Source of the DNA: Arthrobacter sp. SLBN-112
GTDB taxonomy: Bacteria; Actinomycetota; Actinomycetes; Actinomycetales; Micrococcaceae
Length of the DNA: 64,000 bases
Direction of reading: 5' to 3'
Assembly: GCF_006715225.1 (NCBI RefSeq)
Contig: NZ_VFMU01000001.1
Coordinates: 1,550,001 to 1,614,000 of the forward strand
The notes under the pieces are model-generated. The model was not told the DNA's origin. It saw nothing but the letters and a program-made list of their open reading frames with translations, and ran no database searches. Shown here one piece after another: positions 27,830-36,096 of the stretch. The position numbers were made by a program, and so were the translations under genes. Within the stretch, counting starts at the first letter, position 1. The number at the start of each line of letters is the position of its first letter.

Positions 27830-29091
27830 AGATCGCCATGATTTCCGAACACGCCAGTCCGCTGGCGGCATTGGGCGGGGTAGATGCCGGCGGGCAGAAC
27901 GTTCACGTTGCCGCGCTGTCCGAGGCCCTTGCCAAGCGCGGCCACCATGTCACCGTCTATACCCGCAGGGACGCAACGGAGCTCCCCGCACGGGTCCGGG
28001 TGGGGCGCCGCTTCGAAGTGGTCCACGTGGACGCCGGGCCCGCCCGGCACGTGCCCAAGGATGAGCTGCTGCCTTATATGGGCGAACTCGCGGACGGCGT
28101 GGCCAGGGACTGGGGGCACCGGCCACCGGACGTGGTGCACGGCCACTTCTGGATGTCCGGCCTGGCGGCCCTGGACGCCGCCAGGCGCCCCGACATGGGG
28201 TACCGCGTGCCCATGCTGCAGACTTTCCACGCGCTGGGCACCGTCAAGCGGCGGCACCAGGGCGCCGAGGACACCAGCCCCGAGGCGCGCCGCTGGCTCG
28301 AACCCGGAGTAGGCCGCTCCGCGGACCGGATCATCGCCACCTGCTCCGACGAGGTCTTCGAGCTAAAAGCCATGGGCATCGCCACCGGCAAGATCTCCAT
28401 TGCGCCCTGCGGCGTGGACCTGGGCTTCTTCTCGGCGGATGGCCCGGTGGCACCACGGAAGCGCCGCTACCGCGTCCTGTCGGTGGGGCGGTTGGTGCCA
28501 CGCAAAGGCGTGGACCTGGTGATCCGCGCGCTCCCGTACCTCAAGGCGGCAGGATTCGACGACGTCGAACTCCTGATCGTGGGCGGCGGCGGAGACACCA
28601 ACGTGATGCACGCCGACCCGGAAATCCGCCGCCTGCTGGACCTCGCCGCTCAACTCGGCGTGTCTGAACAGGTGACCCTGCAGGGGCAGGTATCCCGTTC
28701 GGAGATGCCGGGTATCTTCCGCAGCGCCGACGCCGTGGTGTGCGCACCCTGGTACGAGCCGTTCGGCATCGTTCCGCTGGAGGCCATGGCCTGCGGCATC
28801 CCCGTGGTGGCAGCAGCGGTTGGCGGGCTCCGGGACACGGTGGTGGACCACACCACCGGCCTGCACGTCCCGCCGCGGGACCCGGAGGCCATCGCATCGG
28901 CCCTGTCACTGCTGCTGGAAGACCCTGCCCTCAGGACAAAACTCGGCCAGGCCGGAGAACGCCGCGCCCGCACCCGGTACTCCTGGGACCGGGTGGCAGC
29001 GGAAACCGAAAAGGCCTACCAGCTGGCCATTGCCGGCGCCCACGCCGGCGCTTCGGCCGGCAACGTACCCATGGAAGGAGCCGCACTGTGA
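27826..29091 (+). CDS. Glycosyltransferase family 4
   Basis: This 421-residue GT4 enzyme resembles the sucrose-phosphate-synthase/MshA branch. It has SPLAALGGVDAGGQNVHVAA (glycine-rich acceptor loop), VVHGHFWMSGLAAL, LSVGRLVPRKGVDLVIRAL, and the donor site SRSEMPGIFRSADAVVCAPW, YEPFGIVPLEAMACGIPVVA (E-x7-E). The exact substrates cannot be read from sequence. It overlaps both neighbours (ATGA and GTGA), so it is part of the heptose operon. It is unlikely to be MshA itself, given this context and the length. Confidence 0.88.
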   Translation: MKIAMISEHASPLAALGGVDAGGQNVHVAALSEALAKRGHHVTVYTRRDATELPARVRVGRRFEVVHVDAGPARHVPKDELLPYMGELADGVARDWGHRPPDVVHGHFWMSGLAALDAARRPDMGYRVPMLQTFHALGTVKRRHQGAEDTSPEARRWLEPGVGRSADRIIATCSDEVFELKAMGIATGKISIAPCGVDLGFFSADGPVAPRKRRYRVLSVGRLVPRKGVDLVIRALPYLKAAGFDDVELLIVGGGGDTNVMHADPEIRRLLDLAAQLGVSEQVTLQGQVSRSEMPGIFRSADAVVCAPWYEPFGIVPLEAMACGIPVVAAAVGGLRDTVVDHTTGLHVPPRDPEAIASALSLLLEDPALRTKLGQAGERRARTRYSWDRVAAETEKAYQLAIAGAHAGASAGNVPMEGAAL

Positions 29092-29828
29092 CTGCAGAAT
29101 CATCCCTGCGTGAATCGTCCGTGCGCGAAGCGTCCCTGCGACAGGCCGACCTCCGCACCCTGACTGCAGCCCCGTCGTTGCCTGCGGTGCTCCCTGGCGC
29201 CACCTTCGTGGATGCGGCCAGCGCCGACGCCGTTCGCACGCACCTGGACAACGTGGTTCCTGCCCTGGATTCGCTCCGCAGCCAGTCCGGCCGGCTCGCC
29301 GCCTGGGGCGTGGAGCTGGCCACGCGCCTGCTGCGGGGGCAGCGGCTGCTGGCCGCCGGCAACGGCGGCTCAGCCGCGGAGGCGCAACATCTCACCGCCG
29401 AACTGGTGGGCCGGTTCGACAGCGAGCGGGTCCCGTTCTCCGCCATCTCCCTGCATGCCGAATCGTCGGCGGTCACCGCAATCGCCAACGACTACGGCTA
29501 CGACGAGGTCTTCGCCCGGCAGGTCCGGGCCCATGCCCGTTCCGGCGACGTACTGATGCTGCTGTCCACCAGCGGCAAGAGCCCCAACCTGCTGCGCGCC
29601 GCGGAGACGGCGTCCCGGCTCAACGTGACCACCTGGGCGCTCACCGGTTGCGGACCCAACCCGCTGGCGGAGGCCTGCGATGAGGCGGTCATGATTGACG
29701 CCCTCAACGCCAACGCCCAGGAAGGGCACCTGATCGCCCTGCATGCCATCTGCCGGGCCTTCGACCTGGAAGTTGCCCGCCACACCCCAGCCGTGGTCCC
29801 CGGCTTCCCGAGAGGGGGCCGGCCATGA
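29088..29828 (+). CDS. gmhA: Phosphoheptose isomerase, SIS domain (GmhA type)
   Basis: This 246-residue protein carries the GmhA signature in full: LLAAGNGGSAAEAQHLTAEL, VGRFDSERVPFSAISLHAES, VTAIANDYGYDEVFARQV, LLSTSGKSPNLLRAA, and a C-terminal NAQEGHLIALHAIC. GmhA converts sedoheptulose 7-phosphate to D-glycero-D-manno-heptose 7-phosphate, the first heptose step. Compared with enteric GmhA (about 190 residues) there is a 50-residue N-terminal extension that begins with a short repetitive charged part. The start is a GTG overlapping the previous stop (GTGA), with AAGGAG 8 bases upstream. Confidence 0.9.
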   Translation: MTAESSLRESSVREASLRQADLRTLTAAPSLPAVLPGATFVDAASADAVRTHLDNVVPALDSLRSQSGRLAAWGVELATRLLRGQRLLAAGNGGSAAEAQHLTAELVGRFDSERVPFSAISLHAESSAVTAIANDYGYDEVFARQVRAHARSGDVLMLLSTSGKSPNLLRAAETASRLNVTTWALTGCGPNPLAEACDEAVMIDALNANAQEGHLIALHAICRAFDLEVARHTPAVVPGFPRGGRP

Positions 29829-31219
29829 GGATCGTGGTTGTGGGCGACGTGATGCTCGACGTCGACCTTTCCGGTGAAGCCACCCGGCTGAGCCCGGACG
29901 CCCCGGTGCCCGTCGTGGACGTTTCCGGCGTCCGCCGCCGCGCTGGCGGTGCAGGCCTGGTGGCGCGCATGCTGGCCCAGGACGGCTGGCCCGTCACGCT
30001 GGTCACAGTCCTGGGCAATGACGACGCCGGCAGCCAGTTGCGTGCGCACCTCGCCGGCGTGCGGCTGGTCGCAGGGACCAGCGGCTATCCCTCGCCGGTC
30101 AAGACCCGGGTCCGGGCGGGTTCGCATCCGGTGGTCCGCTTTGACCAGGGCTGTGAAAAGACGCCGGTTCCGGATGTCAGCCCCGCCATGCTCCGCGCCG
30201 TGGAACATGCCGGCGTGGTCATCGTTGCGGACTATGGCAGGGGACTGGCTGCGAACCCGCAGCTGCGGGACCTACTGGCCCGGCTCGCCGGTGAGGTGCC
30301 CATTATCTGGGACCCGCACCCCTCGGGGCCGGAACCGGTGCCCGGTGTGGCCGTGGTGACTCCGAACATTTCCGAAGCCACCAAGGCCGCCATCCAGGCT
30401 GGTCCCGGAAGCGCGGCAGGCTCGGCAGACACCGTGGCGGAAATCCTGCTCAAGCGGTGGCGCAGCCAGGCCGTGCTGGTGACCAAGGGCGAGGAAGGGG
30501 CGGTCCTGTTGCGGCAGGGGGATGCTGCTGCCCGTGCCGTTCCCGCCCCAAGGGTGGAAGCAGGCGATCCCTGCGGGGCAGGCGACCGCCTGGCAGCCAG
30601 TCTGGCCGTGCACCTTCTCGCCGGCCGCGACCTGCCCGACGCTGCCGCCTTGGCAGTGCATGACGCCGCGGATTTCCTGGCGGCCGGGGGAGTCTCGGCC
30701 CTGCCGGACACTCCAGGGGCCGACGCTGCCGCCGGCCATCCGGCACCGGCCGCCGGCCGGCGGACCACCGAACCGCTGCTGCTGGCCCGTTCAGTGCGCG
30801 AAAGCGGCGGAAAAGTTGTTGCCACCGGCGGCTGCTTCGACCTGATCCACGCCGGTCACATCCGGTCCCTCACGGCAGCCCGCGAGCTGGGGGACTGCCT
30901 GATCGTGTGCCTCAACTCCGACGACTCGGTACGGCGGCTCAAGGGGCCGGAGCGTCCCATCATCGGCCAGCACGACCGGGCGGAACTGCTCCTGGCGATG
31001 GAATGCGTGGACGCGGTGATGGTCTTCGACGAGGACACGCCCGAGGCCGCGTTGGACCGGCTCCGTCCCGACATCTGGGTCAAGGGCGGCGACTACAAGG
31101 GAGCCAAGCTGCCGGAGGCGGACCTGGTGGAAAGTTGGGGCGGCCGTTGCCTCACCGTCCCCTTCCACCCCGCCCGCTCCACCACGGGCCTGGCGGACGC
31201 CCTCGCCAAGGTCAGCTGA
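29825..31219 (+). CDS. HldE-like bifunctional sugar kinase/nucleotidyltransferase (first copy)
   Basis: The 464-residue product has an N-terminal PfkB/ribokinase-fold kinase (1-300, RIVVVGDVMLDVDLSG at the start, GAGD catalytic loop at 251-254). Its C-terminal nucleotidyltransferase (about 318-464) has GGCFDLIHAGH (HxGH, His342-His345), NSDDSVRRLKGPERPI and IWVKGGDY. In Gram-negatives this fusion phosphorylates heptose-7-P at O-1 and adenylates heptose-1-P. The kinase substrate loop DPHPSGPEP differs from the enteric DPKG, so specificity is uncertain. It overlaps gmhA (ATGA). A second, diverged copy lies at 33543. Confidence 0.88.
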   Translation: MRIVVVGDVMLDVDLSGEATRLSPDAPVPVVDVSGVRRRAGGAGLVARMLAQDGWPVTLVTVLGNDDAGSQLRAHLAGVRLVAGTSGYPSPVKTRVRAGSHPVVRFDQGCEKTPVPDVSPAMLRAVEHAGVVIVADYGRGLAANPQLRDLLARLAGEVPIIWDPHPSGPEPVPGVAVVTPNISEATKAAIQAGPGSAAGSADTVAEILLKRWRSQAVLVTKGEEGAVLLRQGDAAARAVPAPRVEAGDPCGAGDRLAASLAVHLLAGRDLPDAAALAVHDAADFLAAGGVSALPDTPGADAAAGHPAPAAGRRTTEPLLLARSVRESGGKVVATGGCFDLIHAGHIRSLTAARELGDCLIVCLNSDDSVRRLKGPERPIIGQHDRAELLLAMECVDAVMVFDEDTPEAALDRLRPDIWVKGGDYKGAKLPEADLVESWGGRCLTVPFHPARSTTGLADALAKVS

Positions 31220-31281
31220 ACCGCCCCTGTCCGTTGATTTGTTTGCCCCATTGACTTGTTTTCCCTCTTGAAAGGAACACC

Positions 31282-31998
31282 ATGACTGCAGAAGCAACTG
31301 CAACCGCATCCACCACTCCCGGCCGCGTCCTGGTTACCGGAGGCGCCTCCGGACTCGGAGCCGCCGTCGTCGACGCCGTCCTCCGCTCAGGCGGCACCCC
31401 GGTGGTCCTGGACCGCGACATCAGCAGCGTCTCCGGCGTGAAGGCGTTCGAAGTGGACGTCGCGGACCGCGCGGCCGTGGAGAAGGTTGTCCGTGAAGCC
31501 GCGGACAGCCTGGGCGGCCTGGACGCGGTGGTCACGGCCGCCGGGATCGACCGTTGCGGCAAGCTCGCCGACGTGGAGGCGGCCGAGTGGGAAAAGGTCA
31601 TCGGGGTGAACCTGATGGGCACCGTTTCCGTGGTGCGCGCCGCCCTGCCCTACCTCAAGGAAACCCACGGCCGCGTGGTAACCGTGGCGTCCACCCTGGG
31701 CAAGCGCGCCGTGGCTGATGCCACCGCCTACTGCGCCTCCAAATTCGGCGTGGTGGGGTTCAGCCACGCACTGGCCGCGGAAACCGGCGGCGAAATCGGC
31801 GTCACCACCATGATCCCCGGCGGCATGAAGACCAGGTTCTTCGACGACCGCACCGAACAGTACAAGCCGCAGGACGATTCCCGGCTCAACGACCCCGCCA
31901 ACACTGCGCAGGCCATCCTGTTCGCCCTTAACCAGCCCACCGGCTGCGAGGTCCGCGAAATGCTGATCTGCCACGAGGAAGAGGGCTCCTGGCCCTAA
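31282..31998 (+). CDS. Short-chain dehydrogenase/reductase
   Basis: This 238-residue classical SDR has the cofactor loop VLVTGGASGLGAAVVDAV (residues 15-32, TGGxxGxG), VVTAAGIDRCG, the active site VASTLGKRAVADATAYCASK (YxxxK) and MIPGGMKTRF. It is much shorter than HldD-type epimerases, so it is not an obvious heptose 6-epimerase. The start follows AAAGGAACACC. It lies in the middle of the sugar operon after a 62-base gap holding two imperfect copies of a TTGAYTTGTTT repeat. Its substrate may be the activated sugar or an unrelated alcohol. Confidence 0.9.
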   Translation: MTAEATATASTTPGRVLVTGGASGLGAAVVDAVLRSGGTPVVLDRDISSVSGVKAFEVDVADRAAVEKVVREAADSLGGLDAVVTAAGIDRCGKLADVEAAEWEKVIGVNLMGTVSVVRAALPYLKETHGRVVTVASTLGKRAVADATAYCASKFGVVGFSHALAAETGGEIGVTTMIPGGMKTRFFDDRTEQYKPQDDSRLNDPANTAQAILFALNQPTGCEVREMLICHEEEGSWP

Positions 31999-32085
31999 GC
32001 CGTCACCGGCCACAGCACCTTGACGGCCGCAGCCGAACCAGCGACATTACGACATATCCAGCACCTGAAAGGCGGGAGGAACACC

Positions 32086-33546
32086 ATGCCCACCACAGCC
32101 ACTGAAACAACCGCAGGCAACCAGACAGCCGAGGGCTCCGGCATCACCATCCAGGATCCGCGCACCGGTGAAGTGCTTTGGACGGTGCCCGAAGCGGGAC
32201 CGGAGGCAGTCAGCCATGCCGTCAGCGTGGCGCGCGGTGAGGCAGCGGGTTGGGCGGCAACCGCACCTGCCGAACGGGGTGCAGCCCTCAAGGCGGCCGC
32301 CAAAGCCCTGGAGGCGGCGGCCCGGGAGCTCGCGGGGCTGAACGCCAGTGAGACCGGCCGTCCGGAGGAAGAAGCGCTGGCAGGTATTGCCGCCGGCGTT
32401 TCCACCCTGGAACAGTACGCGGAACTGGGCCCGGTCCACCGCGGACACAGCCTCCGCGGCAACCGGCTGGCCTCGGACTACACCCTGGCCGAACCCCGGG
32501 GCGTGGCCGTCCTGCTGACGCCGTGGAACGATCCGGTGGCCGTGGCCTGCGGGCTGATCGGCGCTGCACTGGTCACGGGCAACACCGTCATCCACAAACC
32601 CAGCGAGCGCTGCCCCCGGCTGGGGGAGGCGCTGGGCGAGGTCCTGGCACCGGCGTTTCCGGCCGGCGTGTTCCAGACCATCTCCGGCGGTGCCGACGTG
32701 GGTGCGGCGCTGTCACAGGCTGAGGTGGACGTGATCGCCCATGTAGGGTCCAGTGCCTCCGGTGCCCGGATCGCCCGGGCCGCTGCGCTCACGGGTGCGC
32801 ACGTGCTCAGGGAAAACGGCGGCAACGATCCCCTGCTGGTGGACCGCGACGTAGACCCCGGGTGGGCCGCCCAGCAGGCAGCCATCGGAGCTTTCAGCAA
32901 CAGCGGCCAGATCTGCACGTCTGTGGAACGGATCTACGTGCACAAGGACATCGCCGCCGAGTTCTCCAAAGCCCTGGAGGCGGAGGCCGCGCTCCGGAAC
33001 AACAGCGGCAGCGTGGCACCGCTGGTGGACCTGCGGATGCGCGACGCAGTCCATGCCCACGTCACCGAGGCCTTGGCCCAGGGCGCACGGGCGATTGAGG
33101 GCGGTGCGCTTCCGGACGGACCGGGCTCGTTCTACCCGGCCACCGTCCTGCTGGACTGCACCGAAACCATGCAGGTCATGACCGAGGAAACGTTCGGACC
33201 CGTGGCTCCGGTGCAGGTGGTGGACACGTTCGACGACGGACTGCGCCTGGCGTGCAGCGGCAGGTACGGACTGGCTGCCACCGTCCTGAGCAGCAACATC
33301 GCGCACATCCAGAAGGCAGTGGCCGCACTCCCCGTGGGGACCGTAAAGGTGAATGCGGTGTTCGGCGGTGCCCCCGGCGGCGCAGCCCAGCCCCGCGGCG
33401 AGAGTGGTGCCGGGTTCGGTTACGGGCCTGAACTCCTGGACGAGTTCAGCCAGGTCAAAGTGGTGCACATTGCGGCGCCGCCGGCGGCCGGCCCAGAGGA
33501 CGGCCCGGATTCCATCATCAGCACCGAGGGACAGGACCTGCCATGA
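32086..33546 (+). CDS. Aldehyde dehydrogenase family protein
   Basis: From the ATG at 32086 (GGGAGGAACACC upstream) this is 486 residues, the usual ALDH length. It has LTPWNDPVAVACGLIGAALV, TVIHKPSERCPR, HVGSSASGARIARAA (cofactor site), the general-base Glu243 in LRENGGNDP and the catalytic Cys277 in NSGQICTSVERI. EETFGPVAPVQV is near the end. Glu and Cys are intact, so an active NAD(P)-dependent oxidation of an aldehyde to an acid is expected. The last residue overlaps the second HldE-like gene (ATGA), so it belongs to the sugar operon. It could oxidise a sugar or precursor aldehyde. Confidence 0.92.
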   Translation: MPTTATETTAGNQTAEGSGITIQDPRTGEVLWTVPEAGPEAVSHAVSVARGEAAGWAATAPAERGAALKAAAKALEAAARELAGLNASETGRPEEEALAGIAAGVSTLEQYAELGPVHRGHSLRGNRLASDYTLAEPRGVAVLLTPWNDPVAVACGLIGAALVTGNTVIHKPSERCPRLGEALGEVLAPAFPAGVFQTISGGADVGAALSQAEVDVIAHVGSSASGARIARAAALTGAHVLRENGGNDPLLVDRDVDPGWAAQQAAIGAFSNSGQICTSVERIYVHKDIAAEFSKALEAEAALRNNSGSVAPLVDLRMRDAVHAHVTEALAQGARAIEGGALPDGPGSFYPATVLLDCTETMQVMTEETFGPVAPVQVVDTFDDGLRLACSGRYGLAATVLSSNIAHIQKAVAALPVGTVKVNAVFGGAPGGAAQPRGESGAGFGYGPELLDEFSQVKVVHIAAPPAAGPEDGPDSIISTEGQDLP

Positions 33547-35075
33547 GTGAGTCCCCGGAATCCATCGACCTGTCCACCCAGCGGGCACTGTCCGACTGGC
33601 TCCCCGGCCGGCTGGCCGCGGAACAGCCTTCCATCCTGGTCATCGGCGATGTGATGCTCGATGGCTGGTGGAGCGGCAGCATCGAGCGGCTCTGCCGGGA
33701 AGCCCCGGCCCCCGTGGTGGACATCCAGTCCCGCGAATCGGTTCCCGGCGGCGCAGCCAACACCGCCATGAACCTCGCCGCCTTGGGAGCGAAGGTGTCG
33801 GTGGCAGGAATCATCGGCTCCGACGACGCCGGCGAGGACCTCCGCGGACAACTTGCCGCCGCAGGCATCGATGTCCAACACCTGCTCACCCACCCGGACA
33901 TGGTGACCACCACCAAGATCCGGATCAGCAGCGGTGGGCAGGTGATGCTGCGCCTCGATGACGCGGCCAGGACCGTCCCGGCCGACGCGCTGGCCGCGCT
34001 CGCCGCGTCGGTGCGTGCCGCCGTCGAACGCCAGGACGCCGTGCTGGTGTGCGACTACGGAACCGGCGTGGTGGCGGACCCGGTGCGCACGGCACTTGCC
34101 GGCGTCCTCGGACCTGACGCTGCCGGCGGGAACCGTCCGCTGGTGGTGGTTGACGCGCATGATCCGCGGCCCTGGGCCGCAGTGCGGCCCGATCTGGTGA
34201 CCCCGAATGCGCAGGAAACCGCCCGGATCCTGGACCGGAAACTGCCGGAAGGGCAGGAACGGGTGGAGGCCGTGGCCGCGGAGTCTGCGGCACTGTTGCA
34301 GGAAACCGGTGCGCGGGCCGTGGTGGTCACCCTCGACCGGGACGGAACCGTGCTGTTGATGCCCGACGGCGTGCGGCACCGGACGTGGGCCCGGCCGGCC
34401 GCTGAGAAGCAGGCGTCCGGGGCAGGGGACACCTTCGTCGCCGCCCTCACCCTGGCCCGTGCCACAGGACTGCCGCTGACCGCCAGCCTGGACCTGGCCC
34501 AGTCGGCCGCGGACGTGGTGGTCCACCAGCCCGGCACTTCCGTGTGCAGTACCGCCCAGCTCAGCCGTTACCTGGAGGCCTTCGCCGATACAGCCCTGAC
34601 CGGGGACGAACTGGAGCGGCAGATCGAGGTGCACCGTGCGCAGGGGCAGCGGATCGTGCTGACCAACGGCTGCTTCGACGTGCTGCACAGCGGCCACACC
34701 AGGTACCTCAACCAGGCCAAGCAGCTGGGCGACATCCTGGTGGTGGCGCTGAACAGCGACGATTCGGTGCGCAGGCTCAAGGGCCCGGGCAGGCCCATCA
34801 ACAACATGGCGGACCGCGCAGCAGTGGTGGCCGCGCTCAGTTGCGTGGACTACGTGACGGTGTTCGACACCCCCACGGCCACCCCGCTCATCCGGCGGCT
34901 CCGGCCTGAGGTCTACGCCAAGGGCGGGGACTACACGCCCGAGATGCTGGCGGAGACCCCGGCGGTGGAGGAGTACGGCGGCCGGGTAGCCATCCTGGAC
35001 TACGTGGCTGAACGGTCCACCACCGCAGTGGTGAAACGGATCCGCGACGGCGAAGGGGCACTGCCCACGAACTAA
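33543..35075 (+). CDS. hldE: HldE-like bifunctional heptose kinase/adenylyltransferase (second copy)
   Basis: The 510-residue product follows the RfaE/HldE fusion architecture. Its kinase domain (about 25-330) has LVIGDVMLDGWWSGSIERLC, VPGGAANTAMNLAALGA and the GAGD catalytic loop at 293-296. The adenylyltransferase domain (about 365-510) has IVLTNGCFDVLHSGHTRYL (HxGH, 382-385), NSDDSVRRLKGPGRPI and VYAKGGDYTPEML. It is closer to enteric HldE than the first copy. The loop DAHDPRPW replaces the usual DPKG stretch. It overlaps the ALDH gene by 4 bases. The C-terminal codons and stop are followed by a near-duplicate of themselves (35058-35096). Confidence 0.9.
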   Translation: MSESPESIDLSTQRALSDWLPGRLAAEQPSILVIGDVMLDGWWSGSIERLCREAPAPVVDIQSRESVPGGAANTAMNLAALGAKVSVAGIIGSDDAGEDLRGQLAAAGIDVQHLLTHPDMVTTTKIRISSGGQVMLRLDDAARTVPADALAALAASVRAAVERQDAVLVCDYGTGVVADPVRTALAGVLGPDAAGGNRPLVVVDAHDPRPWAAVRPDLVTPNAQETARILDRKLPEGQERVEAVAAESAALLQETGARAVVVTLDRDGTVLLMPDGVRHRTWARPAAEKQASGAGDTFVAALTLARATGLPLTASLDLAQSAADVVVHQPGTSVCSTAQLSRYLEAFADTALTGDELERQIEVHRAQGQRIVLTNGCFDVLHSGHTRYLNQAKQLGDILVVALNSDDSVRRLKGPGRPINNMADRAAVVAALSCVDYVTVFDTPTATPLIRRLRPEVYAKGGDYTPEMLAETPAVEEYGGRVAILDYVAERSTTAVVKRIRDGEGALPTN

Positions 35076-35106
35076 AGGCCCAGTGCCCACCAACTAAGGT
35101 TGAAGC

Positions 35107-35130
35107 ATGACTGAAGCGCGGCACGGGTAA
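35107..35130 (+). CDS. Possible seven-codon leader peptide MTEARHG
   Basis: An ATG with AAGGTTGAAGC upstream opens seven codons and a TAA that overlaps the ATG of the following gene (TAATG). The next gene has no ribosome site of its own other than this overlap, so translation through the leader may deliver ribosomes to it. It could equally be chance. Confidence 0.3.
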   Translation: MTEARHG

Positions 35131-36047
35131 TGGCAAAACGCGGAAGGTCAGGCGGCCGGAACAGCATCCGTGCGGTGGCAGGTGTGGTGCACGTGCCCGC
35201 GGGCTCCCGCCAAAGCGGCCCGGTGGAGGGCGTCTACTACATCGATACCGGTGACTGCGAGCTGGTGGCGGACCAGGACAACTCCACCGGCTGGCTCCTG
35301 AAGATCAACGGGGTCATGAGCTCGCACATCGACCTCGCCGATCCGTTGTTCCTGGACTTCGAGTACATGCGGTGGATGGCGGCGCTCGTCGAGTCCCGCT
35401 GGCCGCCGTCGGACGCGTCATCGGCAAAACTGCGCGGGCTGCACCTGGGCGGCGGCGCCTGCTCCATGGCACGCTACTTCGCCGCAGCCTACCCGGACGC
35501 GCGCCAGGTGGTGGTGGAACTGGACGGGAAGCTCGCCGAGTACGTCCGCAACTGGTTCGACCTTCCCAAGGCGCCCCTGCTCCGGATCCGGGTGGGCGAG
35601 GCCCGGGCCGTGACGGAGACCCTGACGGCCAACACCCGGGAGTTCATCATCCGCGACGTCTTTGCCGGCGCCCACACCCCGCGCCCGCTGACCACCACGG
35701 AATTCAACCGGCACGTCAAACGGGTCCTTGCCCCGGGCGGCCTGTACCTGGCCAATTCCGGTGACGCCCCCGACCTCCGGAACGCCCGCGAGGACGCGGC
35801 CACCATCGCGGCCGCCTTCAGGCACACGGTGATCATTGCCGATCCCGCCATGCTGAAGGGCCGGCGGTACGGAAACATGGTGATGGCGGGCAGCGACGAG
35901 CCGATCGTTGACGACCCCCAGCTCCGGCGCCGGCTGCTGGGCGGTGCCGTCCCGGCGCACCTCTGGGACGACGCCCAGGTTCGGGCGTTCGCGGCCGGGT
36001 CACCAGTCCGCCACGACCCGCCGGCACCCCCATCGACTGCTCCGTAA
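35130..36047 (+). CDS. Spermidine-synthase-fold SAM-dependent protein
   Basis: This 305-residue protein has the spermidine synthase/methyltransferase Rossmann core: LRGLHLGGGACSMARYFAAA, ARQVVVELDGKLAEYVRNWF, FIIRDVFAGAH and RVLAPGGLYLANSGDAPDLR. The GGGDG motif of polyamine synthases is GGGAC here. The polyamine-site aspartate motif is replaced by DVFAGAHTP, so it is probably not a true spermidine synthase. It is commonly annotated as fused MFS/spermidine synthase, but no membrane part is present. It follows hldE after 54 bases. The stop lies inside a large palindrome. Confidence 0.8.
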   Translation: MAKRGRSGGRNSIRAVAGVVHVPAGSRQSGPVEGVYYIDTGDCELVADQDNSTGWLLKINGVMSSHIDLADPLFLDFEYMRWMAALVESRWPPSDASSAKLRGLHLGGGACSMARYFAAAYPDARQVVVELDGKLAEYVRNWFDLPKAPLLRIRVGEARAVTETLTANTREFIIRDVFAGAHTPRPLTTTEFNRHVKRVLAPGGLYLANSGDAPDLRNAREDAATIAAAFRHTVIIADPAMLKGRRYGNMVMAGSDEPIVDDPQLRRRLLGGAVPAHLWDDAQVRAFAAGSPVRHDPPAPPSTAP

Positions 36048-36089
36048 ACGTCGTTTTCAGGCTCCTAAACGACAAGTACGGAGCAATCG
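36034..36089. repeat. Large imperfect palindrome with GGCTC loop
   Basis: Two 23-base arms (CGACTGCTCCGTA...GTCGTTT) match at 19 positions around the loop TCAGGCTCCT. Two of the four mismatches become G-U pairs in a minus-strand RNA. It lies between convergent genes and could end the lysR transcript. Its inner part, GTCGTTTTxA, GGCTC, ACGAC, recurs at 46867. Confidence 0.75.
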
Positions 36090-36096
36090 ATGAGGT

